Source: Bacteroides intestinalis (GTDB lineage Bacteria > Bacteroidota > Bacteroidia > Bacteroidales > Bacteroidaceae). Taken from it: a stretch of 64,000 nucleotides of DNA. Positions 1 through 7,829 of the stretch are shown in pieces. Under the pieces are notes generated by a model. It saw only the letters and a program-made list of their open reading frames with translations. It was not told where the DNA came from and did no database searches. How positions within the stretch are numbered: the stretch's first letter is position 1; every line of letters begins with the position of its first letter. A program made the translations under genes and the position numbers. Where the stretch lies: contig NZ_CABJDN010000003.1 of NCBI RefSeq assembly GCF_902364365.1, forward strand, positions 434,001 through 498,000, in the 5' to 3' direction.

Positions 1-12
1 AGCTTAATATCT

Positions 13-162
13 TTACCATCCCGAACTCTCGTAATAGGTGCGACGACTGATATGACAGTCCTCACAAAGCTGTTTGATACTTACTCCTAAATTAAGACGG
101 AATTGATTGATATACTCACCTAAATTCTCATGGTCACATGATTCTTCTGTTTCTTCAAGCAT
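13..162 (-). CDS. small HTH-like protein, probably frameshifted
   Basis: A 49-codon frame starting at 162. The residues LGVSIKQLCEDCHISRRTYY look like the first two helices of an XRE-type helix-turn-helix. The frame stops at once after ESSGW. Read one base out of register, the same DNA continues as RVRDGKDIK, which is how such an HTH normally goes on, and that frame stays open to the window edge. I infer a one-base frameshift or a truncated copy. It is divergent from the replication-type gene at 283 across a perfect palindrome, so it could be the local repressor. It is too short for a confident family call. Confidence 0.4.
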   Translation of the reverse strand: MLEETEESCDHENLGEYINQFRLNLGVSIKQLCEDCHISRRTYYESSGW

Positions 163-192
163 GGCTCTCTATAAAATTTAATGTTAAAATTC

Positions 193-232
193 GATAATTA
201 TATTATCAATCGTACCAACATGTTGGTACGAT
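193..232. promoter_or_regulatory. two adjacent palindromes, candidate operator
   Basis: Positions 209-232 form a perfect 24-bp palindrome with half-site ATCGTACCAACA. Just upstream, 193-207 is a 6-bp inverted repeat (GATAAT, TAT, ATTATC). Both lie between the divergent small HTH gene and the gene at 283. There is no T-tract, so an operator is more likely than a terminator. That the HTH protein binds here is inference. Confidence 0.5.
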
Positions 233-282
233 GCTTTTCCCCTTTCTACATAACTTCACCGCAGATTTAAAAACAACAAGCA

Positions 283-1332
283 ATGAAAGCACTAAAAACA
301 ACCATTTCCATTACAGAACTGCAAAAAACAATCAAGATATGGAGAAGTCGAAAAATAACAGACTCCACTATACCCAAACTGCTTGATCTGTACCTCGGAC
401 TGACTGCCTATATGAATGATAAGCACATCTATCCGGTAGAGAACTTCTACGACATCAAGATGTCACTGAGATTTTCCACTACCCAATCACTCATCGAAGC
501 TGTAAAGACGAGTCAGTCTTTCAAATTCATTGTGGACGAGAATCAAAAACAGATTAAAGCCTTTTATTCTCCGCTATGCCACGACGAAAATTCTAAATTA
601 GAGACAAAAGAGGATAACAAAACACCCCAATCATCACTAAATTTACCACAAGCTTTTGCGCAAACTCTTGCGGTGGATAATATATATAATATATATACTA
701 AAGGGAACTCTTCTGACGAAGAGGTTTCGCCTGAAGGCGAAGCAACTTTAGAAGATAAATCTTCGAAGAAAGATATTATTACAGAAGAATCTTTGGCTGC
801 CGCCAAAGAGTTTTTCCATCTCATCAACAGAAATTCAGCTCAGAAAGCGCAGATACTAACACCACTCATCAACTGGTTCCAGATGCATGAAGGACTTACC
901 CGAAAACACGCGTGCGAAAATCTGGTCTATCTGGTCAATGAATTACTGATTCCCTATTTCGCAGGACAGACACGGTTTATGAAGTCGAATCATACCGGAC
1001 GGCTCTGCTGGTTGAATAATCTGCTGAAGTCGGCACACGGACAGCATTTGCTGAATGATGCAGCACGGGGCAGCAGGCAGAAACGGGAACAAGTTGCCCT
1101 GGAAACGAAGAAGAATCAACGCGAAAATCATCCTGTCAATGAGTTTGAATGGACAGACCCGGAGACGGGAATGAGATTCTACGACGACAAGGATGAAGGG
1201 GCGGTGAATATTCCTGCTGATGCGGAGGCAAGACCTTTCGGAAATGCGGTTTGGAATGTGCTGAGCAAGGAATGGGTTTTACCTACCACCTCCCCCTGCG
1301 GGGACTCCTCCTTCCGGAAGGAGGAGAATTGA
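283..1332 (+). CDS. replication-associated protein of the Bacteroides HU/amidase cassette
   Basis: A soluble protein of 349 residues with no signal peptide or membrane segment. The N-terminal 100 residues are basic and helical. An acidic, low-complexity linker follows (about 100-165), then a helical domain of about 100 residues. A conserved-looking acidic segment near the C-terminus contains FEWTDPETGMRFYDD. I do not recognise a catalytic motif. Its place 55 bp upstream of a primase-helicase suggests a DNA replication or helicase-loader role, but this is inference. The last dozen codons are encoded by a palindromic repeat (1292-1326), so the native C-terminus was probably different. Confidence 0.6.
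   Translation: MKALKTTISITELQKTIKIWRSRKITDSTIPKLLDLYLGLTAYMNDKHIYPVENFYDIKMSLRFSTTQSLIEAVKTSQSFKFIVDENQKQIKAFYSPLCHDENSKLETKEDNKTPQSSLNLPQAFAQTLAVDNIYNIYTKGNSSDEEVSPEGEATLEDKSSKKDIITEESLAAAKEFFHLINRNSAQKAQILTPLINWFQMHEGLTRKHACENLVYLVNELLIPYFAGQTRFMKSNHTGRLCWLNNLLKSAHGQHLLNDAARGSRQKREQVALETKKNQRENHPVNEFEWTDPETGMRFYDDKDEGAVNIPADAEARPFGNAVWNVLSKEWVLPTTSPCGDSSFRKEEN
1292..1326. repeat. palindromic element at the 3' end of the first gene
   Basis: A perfect 22-bp palindrome (1305-1326, half-site CTCCTCCTTCC) preceded by a small CCCC/GGGG stem (1292-1303). It overlaps the end of the reading frame and supplies residues TTSPCGDSSFRKEEN before the stop. GC-rich hairpins like this are scattered in Bacteroidales genomes. 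It may act as an intra-operon terminator or RNA stabiliser, but it lacks a clear T-run. Confidence 0.6.
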
Positions 1333-1387
1333 GATAGTTCTGCTTATAAAATCTACATAAATCATAATTTATAAATCATAAATCATA

Positions 1388-3418
1388 ATGAAACCATTTT
1401 ATTATCTTTCTGACTTTCCCGAACGTAAGAACGCGGGACAGAATTTCGTTGCCGAATGTCCCAAATGCGGGAAAAAACATCTTTCAATTTCTAAAAAGAC
1501 CGGAGCCTTTCATTGCTTCTACGCCGGATGTGACTTCAACGGAAAGCTGAAGGACTTCTGGGAAGAACGGCCGTACAGCGATTCATCGTTTACCGGCAAT
1601 ACTGGCGGAAACTATGCAGGAACTAACAAGACTGCCCGTTATTCCTGCAAAGGGAATGACGCTGCCAGCGGCAATAATTCAACAAGTAGCGGAAAAAGCA
1701 CATCGGAAGTACCCATGATTCCCGAAGATTATAAAAAGCTCTCACCCGAAGTATTTTCCAAAATCAAACCCTTGACCAATGATCCGGAAACGAATGATCA
1801 GGATCAATTGGCAGCCAGACGATATCTCGCAGACCAAGGTATTTCGTTAGAGAAAGCCATCAAAGCTCGTATCGGATGTCTCACACACCGCTGCTATGGC
1901 AAGGACGATGAGAAAAAGTCCACCGGAACCCAGTATCACTGCATCGCTTACGTAAACTATGTGAACGGACAGCCAGTAAATGTCAAATACCGTTCGTGTG
2001 ATCCGTCAACCATTAAAATTACAAGCGATGAAAATGCAACCGGCACAGAAAATCCCGTCTGTTATACTAAATTCTGGAGTCAGGACTCACCAACCACCCC
2101 TTGCGCACCTTACAATATCGACTGCATCAATCCGCTGCGAGTATCCGAAGACCACATCCCGCAACTGATTGTCACCGAGGGCGAAAAAGATGTACTTACC
2201 CTGCAAGAAGCCGGTTATCCCTATGTTATCAGCGTACCCAACGGTGCTGCCAGCGATTTAGCCAAGACCTTTGAAGCCTTTGAACCCTGGTTGGATCAAG
2301 TACGAGACATCGTGATATGCGGAGACCGGGACTTGCCCGGACGTACACTCATCAAACATCTTACCGACTATTTCGGAGCCCGTTGTCTGCTCACCATCCT
2401 GCCCGGCGACTGCAAGGACATATCCGATGTACTTGCTACCTATGGCATCAATGTGGTGCGCGAAATCATCGAATCGGCAGAGCCGCAACACACCTCAGAC
2501 ATCATCACTGTAAGCGAACGGACTAATGAAATTCTGGATGCTCTGCATGGAGAATATGACCACGGCTACGACGTGGGATACGGCCCATTGACGGATCACA
2601 TCTTTCATCCCACCGATCAGGGCGGACTGATAATCACCACCGGGAAGCCCAACAGCGGAAAGACCGATTTCCTGAATGACCTCACCTGCCGGTTGATGGC
2701 AAAAACCGGACGTTACGTCTGCTATCTATCTTTTGAAGTGCCGGATAAGAACAAGCATATCGCCCACCTCATCCAGTTGATGTTGGGCAAAGTAAACACA
2801 GCCAATTACACCCGCGAGCAGCTACAACCCATAGTTAGTTTCCTGAACACACACATGGTGCACCTCGACCTGCATGAAGTCTCTCCCACCCCGACCAACA
2901 TCATTGCACGGGCAGACAGGGTACGACGAACAGCTCCACTGAAATATCTGATTATCGACCCGTACCTCTTCATGGAAATGGAAACGGGACGCTACAGCAC
3001 CGAAACGCAAGCCATAAAGGCCATGCTAACGCAAATGCAGGCATGGGGACGCAACAACAACATCTGGGTAATCATCGTGGCACATCCACGCAGTCTGAAA
3101 AAGCAGAACGGAAAAAACGAACTGGAAGACATAGATATGTACACCATTTCGGGAAGTGCCAACTGGGCCAATCTCGCCGATTTCATCTTTTCCATCTCCC
3201 GAATCAAGGAACAGGACCGGAGTTACACCCGACTCGATATGCTGAAAGTTCGCGACCAAGACCAGTGCCAGACAGGAAGCGTACTGTATGTTCGTCAGAC
3301 TTGCGGACGCTACGATGAACGTGAATCAGAAGAACAGATCGTGACTGAAGCACAAGGCAAAATCATGACCAAAGACCGGAATCCTTGGCTTGAAGAAGTT
3401 GGAGAAGTTGAGAATTGA
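1388..3418 (+). CDS. bifunctional primase-helicase (T7 gp4-like layout)
   Basis: 676 residues. The N-terminus carries a zinc-ribbon-like Cys cluster (ECPKCGKK and FHCFYAGC, about residues 23-55), as in primases. After a Ser/Asn-rich linker, TOPRIM motifs appear as TEGEKD and ICGDRD (about 260-320). The C-terminal half is a RecA/DnaB-type motor with Walker A GKPNSGKT, Walker B YLIIDPY and a later histidine motif (IIVAHPR). It should prime and unwind DNA. This layout is typical of phage or mobile-element replication, and the cassette recurs in Bacteroides beside surface-polysaccharide loci. The start follows an AT-rich leader with ATAAATCATAA repeats, and the stop lies inside a long inverted repeat shared with the converging DUF4248 gene. 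Confidence 0.8.
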   Translation: MKPFYYLSDFPERKNAGQNFVAECPKCGKKHLSISKKTGAFHCFYAGCDFNGKLKDFWEERPYSDSSFTGNTGGNYAGTNKTARYSCKGNDAASGNNSTSSGKSTSEVPMIPEDYKKLSPEVFSKIKPLTNDPETNDQDQLAARRYLADQGISLEKAIKARIGCLTHRCYGKDDEKKSTGTQYHCIAYVNYVNGQPVNVKYRSCDPSTIKITSDENATGTENPVCYTKFWSQDSPTTPCAPYNIDCINPLRVSEDHIPQLIVTEGEKDVLTLQEAGYPYVISVPNGAASDLAKTFEAFEPWLDQVRDIVICGDRDLPGRTLIKHLTDYFGARCLLTILPGDCKDISDVLATYGINVVREIIESAEPQHTSDIITVSERTNEILDALHGEYDHGYDVGYGPLTDHIFHPTDQGGLIITTGKPNSGKTDFLNDLTCRLMAKTGRYVCYLSFEVPDKNKHIAHLIQLMLGKVNTANYTREQLQPIVSFLNTHMVHLDLHEVSPTPTNIIARADRVRRTAPLKYLIIDPYLFMEMETGRYSTETQAIKAMLTQMQAWGRNNNIWVIIVAHPRSLKKQNGKNELEDIDMYTISGSANWANLADFIFSISRIKEQDRSYTRLDMLKVRDQDQCQTGSVLYVRQTCGRYDERESEEQIVTEAQGKIMTKDRNPWLEEVGEVEN

Positions 3419-3549
3419 GAGTGAAGGTATTTGTACTTGCGGCTGCAAAGGCAGACGCTTGCGGCTCTGTCAGCCAACACTTGCACAAGTGAACGGCAAC
3501 GAAGCCGCAAGTATAAAACTCTCAATTCTCAACTCTCCACTTCTTCAAG
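3389..3549. repeat. long nested inverted repeat between two convergent genes
   Basis: The outer arms, 3389-3422 and 3518-3549, are reverse complements over about 32 bp with two single-base gaps; the shared core is AGTTGAGAATTGAGAGT. An inner 11-bp pair (TACTTGCGGCT at about 3433 and its complement near 3504) continues the stem. The arms overlap the last codons and stop of the primase-helicase on one side and of the DUF4248 gene on the other. It could be a bidirectional terminator or a MITE/REP-like element. No transposase is present. Confidence 0.7.
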
Positions 3550-3802
3550 GTCTTCCCAAATATTCAAAAATCAGGCCGACTTGCTTAGATGTAAAAATCT
3601 GCTGGGTCGGTCTATAGCCGGTTGCCTGCAAAGCGGAATACAACGCTTCATTAAAACGTATCCAGCGAGACAAACGGTTAAGCGCGGAACGCTCTCCGAT
3701 TTCGGGTGCATAAGCACGCGCCAATTCACTCTTGGAGTAAGGGCGCACCGGCCATTCTTCAATGGCAGCATCCGATTCCTGTTCACTCACATTTTTCTTC
3801 AT
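3545..3802 (-). CDS. DUF4248 family protein
   Basis: 85 residues, no signal peptide. The central stretch PYSKSELARAYAPEIGERSALNRLSRWI, followed by FTSKQVGLIFEYLG, matches the small DUF4248 family, which in Bacteroides sits in this same cassette. The predicted helices and basic residues suggest a winged-helix-like DNA-binding fold, but the function is unknown. It is transcribed against the rest of the cassette and converges with the primase-helicase, sharing the inverted repeat at its 3' end. Confidence 0.75.
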   Translation of the reverse strand: MKKNVSEQESDAAIEEWPVRPYSKSELARAYAPEIGERSALNRLSRWIRFNEALYSALQATGYRPTQQIFTSKQVGLIFEYLGRP

Positions 3803-3926
3803 TTTCCGATAACTTTTTAGATTCTTTATATGCTATAAAAGTACTAAAAAGTCATCAGATAACACTCATCCTGAAGCAGGTTTATCACCGCTCAATGTCA
3901 CTCATTTTCACACCTCTCAGAGGTTG

Positions 3927-3934
3927 TATCTTTG
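3927..3934 (+). promoter_or_regulatory. -7 box upstream of the HU-like gene
   Basis: TATCTTTG fits the Bacteroides -7 consensus TAnnTTTG and lies about 75 bp before the HU-like start. No clear -33 TTG is seen at the usual distance. A stem built from TTGTCGGA and TCCGACAA (about 3938-3972) would lie in the 5' leader. Confidence 0.5.
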
Positions 3935-4008
3935 ACTTGTCGGAAAGAAGAAAAGTCCTTCTCCGACAAAAGTCTAATTTTTAATTATTAATTTTTAATT
4001 CATCAATT

Positions 4009-4539
4009 ATGCCACTGAATTACAGTATTGCAATGCTCAAAAATCCTCAAAAGCAGGACGAAGAGCCCAAGGCTTATGCCAAGTCACAAATCACCGGAGA
4101 ACTGACTCTGAAAGAGTTGGGACAGCAGGTAGCAAGCCAGACCACCGTTAGTAGAGCGGACGTAGCCGCCGTAATCATCTCCACTGTGGAGAATATGATT
4201 GGAGGCCTGAGAGCCGGCAAACAGGTGGACTTCGGAGACTTGGGAAAATTCCGGTTACAAATCAACAGTCGTGCGGCAGACACGGCCGAAAAATTCACGG
4301 CTGCCAATATTACCGGAGTAAACATCCAATTCGTTCCCGGAGAGGACCTGAAGGACATCTTTGCCGGAATGAGTTTCTCACCCGTACCTACACGTGCTGC
4401 AACGCGTGCATTGCTCAAAGCCCAGAAGGCAGGGCAAACCACCGTAGATATTTCCGGTTCCTCAAACTCAGGCGGAAAACCTGATGGCGGTGGCGACACC
4501 GGCGGTGACGGAGGTATTGAAGATGATCCGTTGGGATAG
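4009..4539 (+). CDS. HU family DNA-binding protein with a glycine/aspartate-rich tail
   Basis: 176 residues. The HU/IHF-like core spans about residues 20-125, with the helical dimer region (LTLKELGQQVASQ, ADVAAVIISTVENMI) and the beta-arm start (GKQVDFGDLGKFRL). A Thr/Ala-rich segment and a Gly/Asp-rich disordered tail (GGGDTGGDGGIEDD) follow. That tail marks the long Bacteroides HU paralogs found next to the smalltalk and amidase genes, not the 90-residue housekeeping HU. It probably bends or packages DNA. A 9-bp stem (4550-4558 with 4590-4598) follows the stop. Confidence 0.85.
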   Translation: MPLNYSIAMLKNPQKQDEEPKAYAKSQITGELTLKELGQQVASQTTVSRADVAAVIISTVENMIGGLRAGKQVDFGDLGKFRLQINSRAADTAEKFTAANITGVNIQFVPGEDLKDIFAGMSFSPVPTRAATRALLKAQKAGQTTVDISGSSNSGGKPDGGGDTGGDGGIEDDPLG

Positions 4540-4652
4540 GATCTAAAGACGCAGCCTTCAGAAATTAAAAATGAAAGAATTAATAATGAAAGGCTGCGCT
4601 GCCAATCACTTATCACTAATTACTTATAACTAATAACTAAATTACAATTCAC

Positions 4653-4757
4653 ATGGAAAAAAAATCAAAATCAACCTGGAGTGTTATCATCAAAGTTGTA
4701 ATTGCCGTGGCTTCTGCTCTGGCAGGAGTACTCGGCCTTAATGCCTGCATGGCATAA
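4653..4757 (+). CDS. smalltalk protein
   Basis: A 34-residue peptide. It has a basic N-terminus (MEKKSKSTWS), one hydrophobic helix (VIIKVVIAVASALAGVLGL) and a short NACMA end. Position and sequence match the tiny smalltalk proteins annotated between HU-like and amidase genes throughout Bacteroides. A single-span membrane peptide beside a muralytic amidase invites comparison with a holin, but that is inference and no function is established. Confidence 0.8.
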   Translation: MEKKSKSTWSVIIKVVIAVASALAGVLGLNACMA

Positions 4758-4761
4758 AGGC

Positions 4762-5205
4762 ATGAAAGCAGGCAGTTTTTATCAGAACTATCGGGAGGTA
4801 CGCCTCCTGGTAGTTCATTGTTCGGCAACACGCTGTGACAGGAATTTCTCCGTAGAGGCTCTTCGCCGTTGTCATCTGGCAAGAGGTTTTGCAAGCATCG
4901 GTTATCATTTCTATATCACACGTGACGGTGAAGTACACATCTGCCGTCCGGTTCATCAAATCGGGGCCCACGCAACGGGGTGGAATGATAAAAGTATAGG
5001 TATCTGCTACGAGGGCGGACTGAATGAAAGTGGGCAACCGGCTGATACAAGGACGTATGCTCAGAAATGCTCGCTACTTGATTTACTACGACAGTTAAAA
5101 ACGGATTATCCGCAGGCGAAAATACTGGGACATTATCAACTCAGTAAATCTGTGCATAAAGCGTGTCCGTGCTTTGATGCAAAAACAACATACAGTGATT
5201 TATAA
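4762..5205 (+). CDS. N-acetylmuramoyl-L-alanine amidase (Amidase_2/PGRP type)
   Basis: 147 residues from the ATG at 4762; an ATG at 4741 would overlap the smalltalk gene and add 7 residues. The zinc amidase fold is marked by VVHCSATR (first His ligand), GYHFYITRDG, IGICYEGG, and the closing LGHYQLS and HKACPCFDA, which supply the remaining His and Cys ligands. It should cleave the bond between muramic acid and the peptide stem. No signal peptide is seen, so it would need a holin-like route or lysis to reach the wall. It ends the cassette. Confidence 0.85.
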   Translation: MKAGSFYQNYREVRLLVVHCSATRCDRNFSVEALRRCHLARGFASIGYHFYITRDGEVHICRPVHQIGAHATGWNDKSIGICYEGGLNESGQPADTRTYAQKCSLLDLLRQLKTDYPQAKILGHYQLSKSVHKACPCFDAKTTYSDL

Positions 5206-5230
5206 AACGTAAAACCGCATATTTCATTAT

Positions 5231-5264
5231 ATAGGTAGGGCTGTCTTAGTGCAATCCTACCTAT
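5231..5264. terminator. bidirectional terminator between convergent operons
   Basis: Perfect 9-bp arms ATAGGTAGG (5231-5239) and CCTACCTAT (5256-5264) with a 16-nt loop, followed by ATTTATTT. It lies between the amidase and the converging SGNH gene. Confidence 0.6.
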
Positions 5265-5314
5265 ATTTATTTACTAAGTTAAGCTATCATTTTCCAATCT
5301 TATTAACATAGTAA

Positions 5315-6250
5315 TCAACGCTGCAAACACTCTGTAGCAATGATACGCGTGAATTTATTAGCTCCAACAATAGAAAGGTGGCAGGAATTAAAAAAATCCT
5401 CTTCCACAAAACGATCATCATTGATGTAATTATAGTATTCCAACATTGGATTCACTGATTTCATGGAATCTATGCAATCTGACATTTCTTTTAATCCTTT
5501 GGGAGTTGTTAACTCCAGATATGTTTTATAACAAGGAGTAGAAACCACTATTAGTGTCACATGAGTATCTTTGCAAACCTTAGCTATTCTTTTCATACAC
5601 GATATATTCTCAGCTAAGGCAAGGTCAGCATTCGAATTCTTATAATCAACTTCAAAAGGTAATTTTTCTGTTTGCCAAGTCAAATTGCGCTTTGCTATAT
5701 CCAAACCTTCAAAACCTAATGTATCGCAAATTCCACTTGCAAAAAAGTTTTTCGATGAAGAGAAAATCCTTCGCCCATAATTCAATTTTGAATGAAGCAG
5801 TTCCGACCAATAAATGCCCGAAATGTCGTAAGGGATATTCATATACTTCTCATACATACATTTATAAGAAGATGCATAGTCTACATCTTTACGATGAATG
5901 CATAGATAACGATAGCTTGAATATTGAAAATTATATCCTAAAGGCCATATTACGTATTGAAGATTCTTTAGTTGAGGAATGTAACGTTCTGCCAAAACCG
6001 CATCATAGTAAGTAGTCCTGCCTTGATTTGACATATTGAAGGCTCCAATATCTAAAAGTTTAGGATTTATACCGTTTGCGACATGAGAATGGCCTAAAAT
6101 AAGTAATTGTATATCTTCGCTATGTTGTTCTACATATTGTTTTTTGTAGGAGTATTCATTCAGAACAGTCAATAAATACAGTTCTATCCCCGCACAGACT
6201 AACAAGAGGAGTAACGCAAACAGCGCCCCTCGCTTCATAAATTGCTTCAT
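5315..6250 (-). CDS. SGNH/DltD-like membrane-anchored partner of MBOAT acyltransferase
   Basis: 311 residues with an N-terminal membrane anchor (about 7-29). The block LLILGHSH (serine at 55) matches the nucleophile region of SGNH-fold acyltransfer partners such as DltD and AlgJ/AlgX. The C-terminal block reads FFNSCHLSIVGANKF, where the His (291) is kept but the residue three before it is Asn, not the usual Asp. It is 7 bp downstream of the MBOAT gene, so the two probably act together to move an acyl group, most simply acetyl, onto an exported product. The catalytic role is inferred. It is the last gene of the upx locus. Confidence 0.65.
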   Translation of the reverse strand: MKQFMKRGALFALLLLLVCAGIELYLLTVLNEYSYKKQYVEQHSEDIQLLILGHSHVANGINPKLLDIGAFNMSNQGRTTYYDAVLAERYIPQLKNLQYVIWPLGYNFQYSSYRYLCIHRKDVDYASSYKCMYEKYMNIPYDISGIYWSELLHSKLNYGRRIFSSSKNFFASGICDTLGFEGLDIAKRNLTWQTEKLPFEVDYKNSNADLALAENISCMKRIAKVCKDTHVTLIVVSTPCYKTYLELTTPKGLKEMSDCIDSMKSVNPMLEYYNYINDDRFVEEDFFNSCHLSIVGANKFTRIIATECLQR

Positions 6251-6257
6251 TATTTAG

Positions 6258-7700
6258 TTAGAATTGAAAATAAATAAAATCAGTTTGGCCACCTGCAAAA
6301 AGGAGAACAAATAGTATAATCGTAAAATAGATTATCCATCTCACTGGAGTATAAAGTAATATTCCCTTCCCAGTAATCTGCAATGCGTGTTGCTTGTCAC
6401 GTTGAAACCACTCTACGATGACAAGAAGTACTATATAAAGCAAGGCTGACTTTCCCCATCGTATGGAAATATCCAGTAGTGATGATGAACACATTCTACC
6501 AAGATAATCCCATGCCTGACCTATATTCTCTGCCCGAAAAATAATCCAACCAATCAATGCAAGCAGGAAAGTGAAAAGCATCTGACCAAACTCTTTCACA
6601 GAAGGTAAGAATCGTCCGGCAGCTACACTGTTTGTATATTTCCGATTCTTTCCCCAAAGCATCAGTGGGAAGAAAAGCAGTGCATGATAAGCTCCCCAAG
6701 TAATAAACGTCCAGTTTGCACCATGCCAAAACCCACTGACAAGGAAAATAATTAGTGTATTTCTCATTACTTTCCAACGTACACAACGACTACCACCAAG
6801 AGGTATGTAAATGTAATCACGAAACCAGGTAGTCAGTGAGATATGCCAACGACGCCAAAACTCTGCAATGTCACGTGAGAAATAAGGAAAATTGAAATTA
6901 CGCATCAGATTGATACCAAACAGACGCGCCGTACCAATAGCAATATCCGAATAACCGGAGAAGTCACCATAAATCTGAAATGTAAAAAAGAATCCCCCCA
7001 ACAGTAGTGTGAATCCGGATTGATTGGAATAGTCTCCCCAAATCACATTGGCGGCTTCGGCACAGTTGTCCGCCACTACTATTTTCTTGAAGAATCCCCA
7101 AAGCATTTGCCGACAGCCATCCACGGCTTGTGCATAGTCGAATGTGCGCGACTTGTAGAACTGTGGCAACAGGTTTGTGGCACGTTCAATCGGTCCAGCC
7201 ACCAACTGCGGAAAGAAGCTGATATAAGCAAAAAAGGCAATAATATCTTTACAAACCGGTAGTTTCTTTTGATAAACATCAATGCTGTAGCTCAATGCCT
7301 GAAAAGTATAGAAACTGATACCCACGGGTAAAAGAATATCTAACGTCACCCAATCCACTTGCCAACCTATATTACGGAACAGAACTGCAAAATTTTCCGC
7401 AAAAAAGTTGTAGTATTTGAATACACCAAGAATAGAAAGATTTAGTATGATGTTAGTACCACTGACAGCTTTCTGAATCTTTCGTCGTCCTTCATACTGA
7501 ACAATGAGCCGCCCACTGATATAACTAAAAAACGTGGTAAGGGCGATAAGTATCAAAAAACGCCAATCCCACCAACCATAGAACACGTAACTGGCAATTA
7601 CCAGAAAAAGGTTCTGCCACTTCAATCGTTTAAATACAAACCAATAGAACAAGAAGACTATCGGTAAAAAGAACAAGAATTCAAAAGAATTAAATAACAT
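6258..7700 (-). CDS. MBOAT family O-acyltransferase (AlgI/DltB-like)
   Basis: 480 residues, about 10-12 membrane segments. It carries the family blocks FQIYGDFSGYSDIAIG, FWRRWHISLTTWFRDYIY (His 286) and SGFWHGANWTFITWG, whose His 326 is the invariant catalytic residue. AlgI-type enzymes pass acyl groups across the inner membrane to a periplasmic or lipid-linked glycan together with an SGNH-type protein, and that partner follows directly. In this locus it probably acylates the product flipped by the Wzx-type protein. About 130 bp separates it from the ThDP enzyme, without a visible terminator. Confidence 0.88.
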   Translation of the reverse strand: MLFNSFEFLFFLPIVFLFYWFVFKRLKWQNLFLVIASYVFYGWWDWRFLILIALTTFFSYISGRLIVQYEGRRKIQKAVSGTNIILNLSILGVFKYYNFFAENFAVLFRNIGWQVDWVTLDILLPVGISFYTFQALSYSIDVYQKKLPVCKDIIAFFAYISFFPQLVAGPIERATNLLPQFYKSRTFDYAQAVDGCRQMLWGFFKKIVVADNCAEAANVIWGDYSNQSGFTLLLGGFFFTFQIYGDFSGYSDIAIGTARLFGINLMRNFNFPYFSRDIAEFWRRWHISLTTWFRDYIYIPLGGSRCVRWKVMRNTLIIFLVSGFWHGANWTFITWGAYHALLFFPLMLWGKNRKYTNSVAAGRFLPSVKEFGQMLFTFLLALIGWIIFRAENIGQAWDYLGRMCSSSLLDISIRWGKSALLYIVLLVIVEWFQRDKQHALQITGKGILLYTPVRWIIYFTIILFVLLFAGGQTDFIYFQF

Positions 7701-7829
7701 CTTTTTTTAGATTGAACTATTAGTTATAATCATGCATAAATCACTTATAAGTAGCAAAAGGCACATTTTACGAGCAAACATTAAGAATAACTACACCACG
7801 TAAAACCTCAAACCATGCTACCCGTTCTT

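Noticed and set aside
2258..3259. Several minus-strand frames inside the primase-helicase gene
   Set aside because: They overlap an intact gene with clear Toprim and Walker motifs and show no motifs of their own.
1..5205. Complete prophage
   Set aside because: No integrase, terminase, portal, capsid or tail gene is present, and no attachment repeats were seen.
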